Shown here: piece by piece, positions 58,110 to 64,000 of the stretch
Numbering within the stretch: the stretch's first letter is position 1
Layout of the letters: each line of letters begins with the position of its first letter
DNA from: Chionoecetes opilio
Lineage: Eukaryota; Arthropoda; Malacostraca; Decapoda; Majidae
DNA: 64,000 nucleotides
Direction: 5' to 3'
Assembly (NCBI GenBank): GCA_016584305.1
Contig: JACEEZ010009502.1
Span: 75,001 to 139,000, forward strand
Translations under genes and position numbers: made by a program
Notes under the pieces: model-generated
Seen by the model: only the letters and a program-made list of their open reading frames with translations
Databases searched by the model: none
Told to the model about the DNA's origin: nothing

Positions 58110-58260
58110 GGAGAAGGAGGAAGAGGAGGTACAAGGAAGGATACGAAGGAAGAATAGAAGGCAGAGAGTGAGGGGTAATGGAGGGGCGTTGGGCAGCTGG
58201 GGGGAGGGTGGGAGGGTGGGGGAAGGGTAGGATGGAGGAAGGGAGAGAGGAATAGCAGTA
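58060..58260. repeat. Imperfect (GGA)n purine tract
   Basis: GAGGAGGAGGAAGAGG-type repeats grading into GGGAGGGTGGGAGG. The open frames here are due to composition. Confidence 0.85.
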
Positions 58261-58424
58261 AGCACGAAGTTTCCCACGCCAAGCCCCGACGGTTACCAAG
58301 ACGCAGGGTGAGGGACGCAGGAGCAGCCCAACCCCGCCCTTACACCACCCCTCGCTACGTCTTGAGAGCCCGCCCGCCCGCCCTCCTTCCTGCCCTACAA
58401 GATTTGCATCCCTCTCGTCATCTG

Positions 58425-58544
<120 letters not shown>

Positions 58545-58627
58545 AGTCGCACACATACCCACACTTACATTGAAGTGATTATGTACAAGATGTTTTAAAT
58601 AATTGTGAGTCACTACTAAAAGCTGCG

Positions 58628-58748
<121 letters not shown>

Positions 58749-59044
58749 AGGGTATTAAGAAAGCGGAAGAAAAGAAATAAATGGGGAGAGGGAAGAGAAT
58801 GAGGAAAAAAGATTACGACGACGAAGAAGAAAAAGAAGAGGATGAAAGGCTTGGAGGTTAAGGATAAGGCGAAAAATAAAGTAGAATGAGGAGGGGACAG
58901 AACATAGAGGGAGATAATAAAAAAAATAGATCTAACGGAGAAAAAACAAAACAAAAGAGTAACACTGTAGAGCAGGGAAGAAAGGGTGGCTGAGGAGACA
59001 ACATGTGACGCTACTGGTAAGTAAAGGAAAATTTATGGCTGTAA

Positions 59045-59045
59045 C

Positions 59046-59137
<92 letters not shown>

Positions 59138-59140
59138 AGA
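59045..59140. repeat. (GA)n microsatellite
   Basis: GA run ending in poly-G. Confidence 0.95.
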
Positions 59141-59535
59141 GTATAAAACGTAGATGAACGCTAGGACAAGGAATGTAGGGTCGGGTCATCACACAAGCGA
59201 GGGGGAGAACCGCATGGCGAAGCTGCACAACACAACAGCTGGGAGGGAGGCGGAGGCACCATGCGACACTGCTGGCTTTGCGGGGGGCAGTGCCAGTCTT
59301 CAGGGAGGGACTACTCTACCAGGCGCCTAGATGGATGGGAGGGATGCCACAGGGGGGAGAGGGGGAGAGTTAGGGACAAGGGGATGAGAAGGATAATGAA
59401 CGGAGGCCTCGGAAACAAAAAAATGGTTGAAGAAAATGTCACAAGGGCGAGAAGGATAATGAAGAGAGGGAAAAAAATGGTTCAAGAAAATGTTACGATA
59501 AATAATGAAGGAAATGAACACTGGGTGGAAGAAAA

Positions 59536-59690
59536 AAATCATGGTTTGTAATCTTTGAAATTTTGAAAACAGTCACGAACAGTCGATAAAGATTTAGATG
59601 TTGAGAGTGACTGCGAAACATTCATGAAACAGAAAATAAACTAAAATTTCTTACCAAATAGTAAAAAAAAAAATCTTCACTGCCTTAAGC
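59536..59690 (-). mobile_element. Partial inverted copy of the 57674-57893 MITE
   Basis: CATGGTTTGTAATCTTTGAA to CTTCACTGCCTTA is the complement of 57693-57840 with about 90 percent match by eye. The outer ends (GGAGGTAGG) are missing. Confidence 0.82.
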
Positions 59691-59939
59691 ATGAGAAAGA
59701 AAGACAATGAAAGAAAAGGAAATAAAGATGAAAGTAAGTGGCAAGAGACACGCGTAAGGAGTAAGTGTGAGGTGCCAAAGGAGTGCCAGTAGAGAGGAGA
59801 GGGGGGAGGGAGATAAGGGGAGTGGAAGAAAGGGAAGGGCACCCTCCAGAAGGCAAGTGGCGCCCTCACCAACAAGTGACTGGCTACCACCCTTACACTT
59901 GTTAACGAGAGCCCGCCCCCTGCCCTCCCATCAACCCTT

Positions 59940-60420
59940 CACCCCGCCAACCCCTTCAACTTTCCTACACCCCGCCATCCCCTCCCATTCTCCACCCTGC
60001 CATGCTACCCACTTCAACTCTCCTACACCCTGCTAGCCCCTCCCATTTCCACCCTGCCAGCCCCTTCTACTCTCCTACACCCTGCCAGCCCCTTCAACTC
60101 TACTACACCCTGCCAGCCCCTTCAACTCTCATACACCCTGCCAGCCCCTTCAACTCTCATACACCCTGTCAGCCCCTTCAACTCTACTACACCCTGCCAG
60201 CCCCTCCCATTTCCACCCTGCCACCCCCTTCAACTCTCCTACACCCTGCCATTCTCTCCACTTCTTCACTATGCCACCCACTTCAACTCTTTACTACACC
60301 CTGCCAACCCCTCCCATTCTCCACCCCGCCACCCCCTTCTACTCCCCTACACCCTGCCACCCCCTTCAACTCTCCTACACCCTGCCAGCCTCTCCCATTC
60401 TCCTATCCACCAGTCTTCAC
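59940..60420. repeat. Degenerate ~30-bp pyrimidine-rich repeat
   Basis: About 15 imperfect copies of CAACTCTCCTACACCCTGCC plus AGCCCCTT. Length and sequence vary between copies. Confidence 0.88.
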
Positions 60421-60753
60421 CCTGTTTGTTCCTGCCAGAACACTTACAATTACATTATAGCATGTTTGTCATTATCATCATCATCATCATTGCCAGAACG
60501 TAGCTCAACACATTTCTTCTTTCTCATAATTTAGTTGCAAGATATACGAAACGAGAATGAAAAAAAAATAAAAAACGTAAATTTTCCACCAGGACGTCAA
60601 AGAAAGAGCGCATGGTAAGTCCGAGAGCAATGGTTCTTTGCCTCACAATATTCAATACACGTAGCTTTCAATAATCTTCCTCAGGTGGGATCAAGGGAAG
60701 ATCAGCGCCCCAGATTATTATAACAGTAGCGTCCTCACCACCCACCAGTGCAT

Positions 60754-60775
60754 GGGAGGGAGGGAGGGAGGGAGG
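60754..60775. repeat. (GGGA)n microsatellite
   Basis: Five GGGA units. Confidence 0.85.
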
Positions 60776-60844
60776 GACACCACGACGTCATCCCAGTGCC
60801 GCCTTCGTGATTCCCATACAAAGTTACCATAAAATGACCAGGAA

Positions 60845-60886
60845 AACCTAACCTACCCTAACCGTAACCTAACGTAACCTAACCCG
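60845..60886 (-). repeat. Degenerate telomere-like (TTAGG)n tract
   Basis: The + strand reads CCTAACCTACCCTAACCGTA then ACCTAACGTAACCTAACCCG, i.e. imperfect CCTAA units, complement of the arthropod telomere repeat TTAGG. Confidence 0.6.
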
Positions 60887-61351
60887 ACGTGTTCAAGAGT
60901 AAACGCCACATACTCTTCCAGAAAACGGGAATATGCGTCCCGCCTTGCATCGGGGCAGTGAGGGTCGTGCATGGAGGACAAAGGCAGGTCGTGAGGAGGA
61001 CATGTAACTGCAAAGGATACTAAAAGAGTAGTATCCTTGGTGACTGCTCTCATCAAACAAAGTCGTCGGCATAGAAACTTCCACAGATAAAATAAATAAA
61101 AGCAGTGTAAGAGGAAAAAGGTGAAGTGAATGACGGGCGCTGCAGGGGAGGTGAAGATGAACATGTGTGTGGGAGGAGGGAGAGGGGGGAGGCAGAGGCT
61201 GGACATTGCATGGGAGGAGTGAGAGAAGAAGAGATAAAAAGGGTCACTATTTCAGGGTGTTTGGTCAGAAAGACAACAACCATTAATCTAAACCTACGTC
61301 GGCCCCTACTTGAGGTTATCAGCTTATCTTAACAGCCATTACTCAGCCAAC

Positions 61352-61422
61352 GAGGAGGAGGAGGAGGAGGAGGAGGAGGAGAGAGAGGAGGAGGAGGAGG
61401 CGATGGAGGAGGAGGAGGAAGG
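61352..61422. repeat. (GGA)n microsatellite
   Basis: About 20 GGA units with GAGAGA interruption. Confidence 0.9.
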
Positions 61423-61791
61423 GAAGAAAGCTACATCAAATTAACACACTCAACAATACTCTTACATTATCAATAAAAATATTTTTCTTGATAACTTCGA
61501 TTTTGTAACTTTATATTTTCCCTGTCTCTTTATTCCCTTCTTACTCCTGTTTCTCGTGTTCTTCCTCGTCCACTCGCATCCACTCTTGTTGTTCCTTATG
61601 CGATAACACCTCACGTGTCAAATCGTGAGTGATGAGGAATTGTGGCGGTGAGTTCCCTCGGTGCTCCGCTAATGAGGGGGACAAGGAGAACCCCGACGAT
61701 TGGAAGAGCAACGACAAATATATATCATGCGAGGTGCTTACCATGACAACAAGATACGTGTACATTTTCTTTAGTATGTATAACAAACGGG

Positions 61792-62030
<239 letters not shown>

Positions 62031-62261
62031 TTTCCATCTCTTAATTTCCCCCTTGTCCCGTCAGATTTTCTCATTCTCCCCATTCTTTATATCCTTGTCA
62101 CTCTTTATGGCAGTGTCTTAATCTTTTTCTCCTCCACGCTCTTCGCTCTTCCTTCTCCTGACCCTCTCCCACTTTAATGACTCCAAAAATACCCTCCTCC
62201 CCTACTCCCATAAAAAATCGTATGGGTAGGGTGGAAGGGAACGAGGAAAGAGGGGAAGGTA

Positions 62262-62360
62262 TAGGAGGAGGCAGGAGAAGGAGGAGGAGGAGGAGGAGGC
62301 AGGAGAAGGAGGAGGAGGAGGAGGCAGGAGAAGGAGGAGGAGGAGGCAGAAGAAAGAGAA
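62262..62360. repeat. (GGA)n/GGCAGGAGAA minisatellite
   Basis: GGAGGAGGAGGAGGCAGGAG blocks repeated about four times. Confidence 0.88.
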
Positions 62361-62364
62361 GGAC

Positions 62365-63830
62365 GGAGGCAGTGGTAGCAAGAAAGGAGGCAGGAGGGGC
62401 GAGAGCGGGAAAAGAGGAGGGAGCGAGGAATGGAGGTCAATGGGAAGGGAGAGAAAGGTTAAGGAAGGGAGAGGGTCGTAGGAGGAACAGGAGGAGGATG
62501 AAGGAGAGGAAGACAGCGGCTCCTCCCATGGACTGTCCCTGATGTGTAAACAGACGAGTGGTCGGAGGCTGCGGCGCCACCACACAGTCTGGTGTCCCCG
62601 CTGAGGCCAAGGAGCTGATGATGGTGCTCGATGTGTAAACGTAGCGTGTGTGTTGGTGATGTTATGAATGTGGTGCCGGGATGTGGTGGTGGGTTATGAT
62701 TGCGCCTGTCTGTGTGTGATGGTCGGGCATGTTGCAGGGAGCTGGAATGTCTGTCTCGATGCGCTAGATGCAAATGTGAAGGAAAATGACTGTTGGTTGT
62801 ATGTGTAAATATTTGACAGAGACGGTCGTGGCTCGATATTGTTCCCCGTAAATGTTATGTAAACAGTAAAACAATTACCCTAAAAAGAGAAGAGAAATAA
62901 AAAAAAAAGGTTCGTAAGCATTCAGCTCCTATATACAATACAGCGCGTGAGAGAAAATATAGAAATAAAGGAAAAGATTGCTCGTTTGTGGGTCAGCGAG
63001 AGAAACCATGAGGAAGCGCTTGGTATGCCAGCAGGATCGTGTGAGTAACACTTGAGCGCACGAGTGAGCGGGGCCGAGCACAGGTTACCATGCGTGCTCA
63101 CGACCAGAGCTGACCCTGCATGGTGTACACAGGTGTTGGTGCTTTCTGCTGGGATGTTTACACTATTGGGCGCTCCTTCCTATTAGTTTGGATTGCGCCT
63201 TACTGAATAAAGGAACAACAGCTTACTCGTAGGATCTTCACGCTGTTATGAGATGAAGCAAGCATGAACACACATAATAGTGGTGACGTATTTGCCTGCG
63301 CCCGGTGGTCTGTGTGTGGGTGGGTCGAAGGAGGGAGGCAAGACGTGGCCAGCGAGCCTCACACTGTTTGTTATTGTTTGAGTAAGGAACAGACGGCACA
63401 GTCTCGGACACTGCACTGTTCTGTTTTCGTGGTCGTTGCTTGTTCTGAATAAACGCAACCTGCTTTAAACCTGTCAAAACAAATCATAAAGAGTCGAGAC
63501 ACACGTAATCTACAGCTGTCTCTTTCCAACACACGGAGGAGAACCGAATTGTTAGTGATGCGAGTTGAGCAAAACCTTATGGAGCGCGCAGTCTCTTTAT
63601 GCGCTGAAGCGTTCATAAACATGCGTCCCACTTCAAGAGTTCAAAATTGTTGTTAGCCAGCCATAACAAAGCACTAGGATTGAACTCCAATAATAAAGGT
63701 GGTCTTTTACTTATTAATAGAACAGATGGAAGCGTTTGGATGTGATAAGAAACATGATATTGGGCTTGTAGGAAAAAAAAGAGTTTAAAGAAAGTAAAGC
63801 AGCAAACATACGAAGATAAAAACTGAAAAC
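62365..63830. other. Unassigned sequence
   Basis: Moderate-GC unique-looking DNA. I saw no EYA motif, no other domain and no splice-supported exon on either strand. It could hold an upstream eya regulatory region or untranslated exon, but nothing shows that. Confidence 0.4.
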
Positions 63831-63833
63831 AAT

Positions 63834-63887
63834 AACACACACACCACACACACCACACACACCACACACGCACACACACACACACAC

Positions 63888-63922
<35 letters not shown>
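63834..63922. repeat. (CA)n with CACACC units
   Basis: Four ACACACACC units followed by CA with CG interruptions. Confidence 0.93.
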
Positions 63923-63924
<2 letters not shown>

Positions 63925-64000
63925 AGGAAGCAGAACGAAATGATCTATAACTGTACTGACAGCAAAGTCATTCGAGGATTGACAAAGATGAGATGGTGGG

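Noticed and set aside
59261..59551. 96-residue open frame
   Set aside because: Low-complexity Lys/Glu/Arg composition with an internal duplication, next to GA tracts; not supported as a gene.
62177..62542. 121-residue Glu/Arg/Gly-rich open frame
   Set aside because: It is the translation of the (GGA)n tract.

Overview
The window looks like nuclear DNA of an arthropod, most likely a decapod crustacean. The evidence is large introns, very dense dinucleotide microsatellites, tRNA-headed SINEs, many decayed non-LTR retrotransposons, and two animal developmental/signalling genes whose proteins read as arthropod-like. No bacterial genes, operons or CRISPR arrays are present. The species assignment is inference.

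Two real protein-coding genes can be reconstructed, both incomplete at the 5' end. (1) A GRK2/3-type (beta-adrenergic receptor kinase, Gprk1-like) G-protein-coupled-receptor kinase lies on the + strand from 2507 to 35357. Thirteen exons with GT-AG introns and matching phases give about 600 C-terminal residues: most of the RGS-homology domain, the whole kinase domain, the AGC tail, the PH domain and the stop codon. The first ~90 residues lie upstream of base 1. (2) An eyes absent (eya) phosphatase/transcription cofactor lies on the - strand from 52275 down to 49503. Six exons give 242 C-terminal residues of the EYA domain. The exon with the catalytic WDLDET motif was not found in 52.3-64 kb and must lie further upstream. 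The two genes converge tail to tail, with about 14 kb between their stop codons.

The rest is mobile and simple-sequence DNA, much of it nested so that insertion order can be read. Intron 2 of the kinase gene (6.3-11.1 kb) holds non-LTR retrotransposon pieces, one split by a SINE (12-bp target duplication) and by an antisense 5'-truncated LINE (10-bp duplication). Intron 6 (16.0-19.7 kb) holds a LINE cut by an element carrying a 153-bp tandem array and by an 837-bp fold-back element with a 9-bp duplication. Intron 10 (27.3-30.8 kb) holds a large inverted-repeat element with a near-perfect 125-bp palindrome inside it, then a TTAA-flanked piggyBac-like MITE. Intron 11 (31.0-34.2 kb) holds pogo-like MITEs, one nested in another at a TA site. 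The intergenic space (36-49 kb) holds a third TTAA MITE, mariner remnants, and a minus-strand LINE interrupted by a hAT-like MITE (8-bp duplication) and a SINE (9-bp duplication). From 52.3 to 64 kb, upstream of the visible eya exons, the sequence is mainly SINEs, (CA)n/(GA)n/(GGA)n tracts and a 34-bp minisatellite.

Minisatellites include a 1.75-kb 25-bp array, a 35-bp array, a 32-bp array, a 43-bp array, a ~24-bp array, a 20-bp array and a ~1-kb 34-bp array. They generate long open frames that should not be read as genes. I found no convincing new functional system. The most unusual items are the TE nesting with clean target duplications, the amplified LINE-tail motif inside a pogo-like MITE, the 51-bp duplication flanking that element, and the palindromes.
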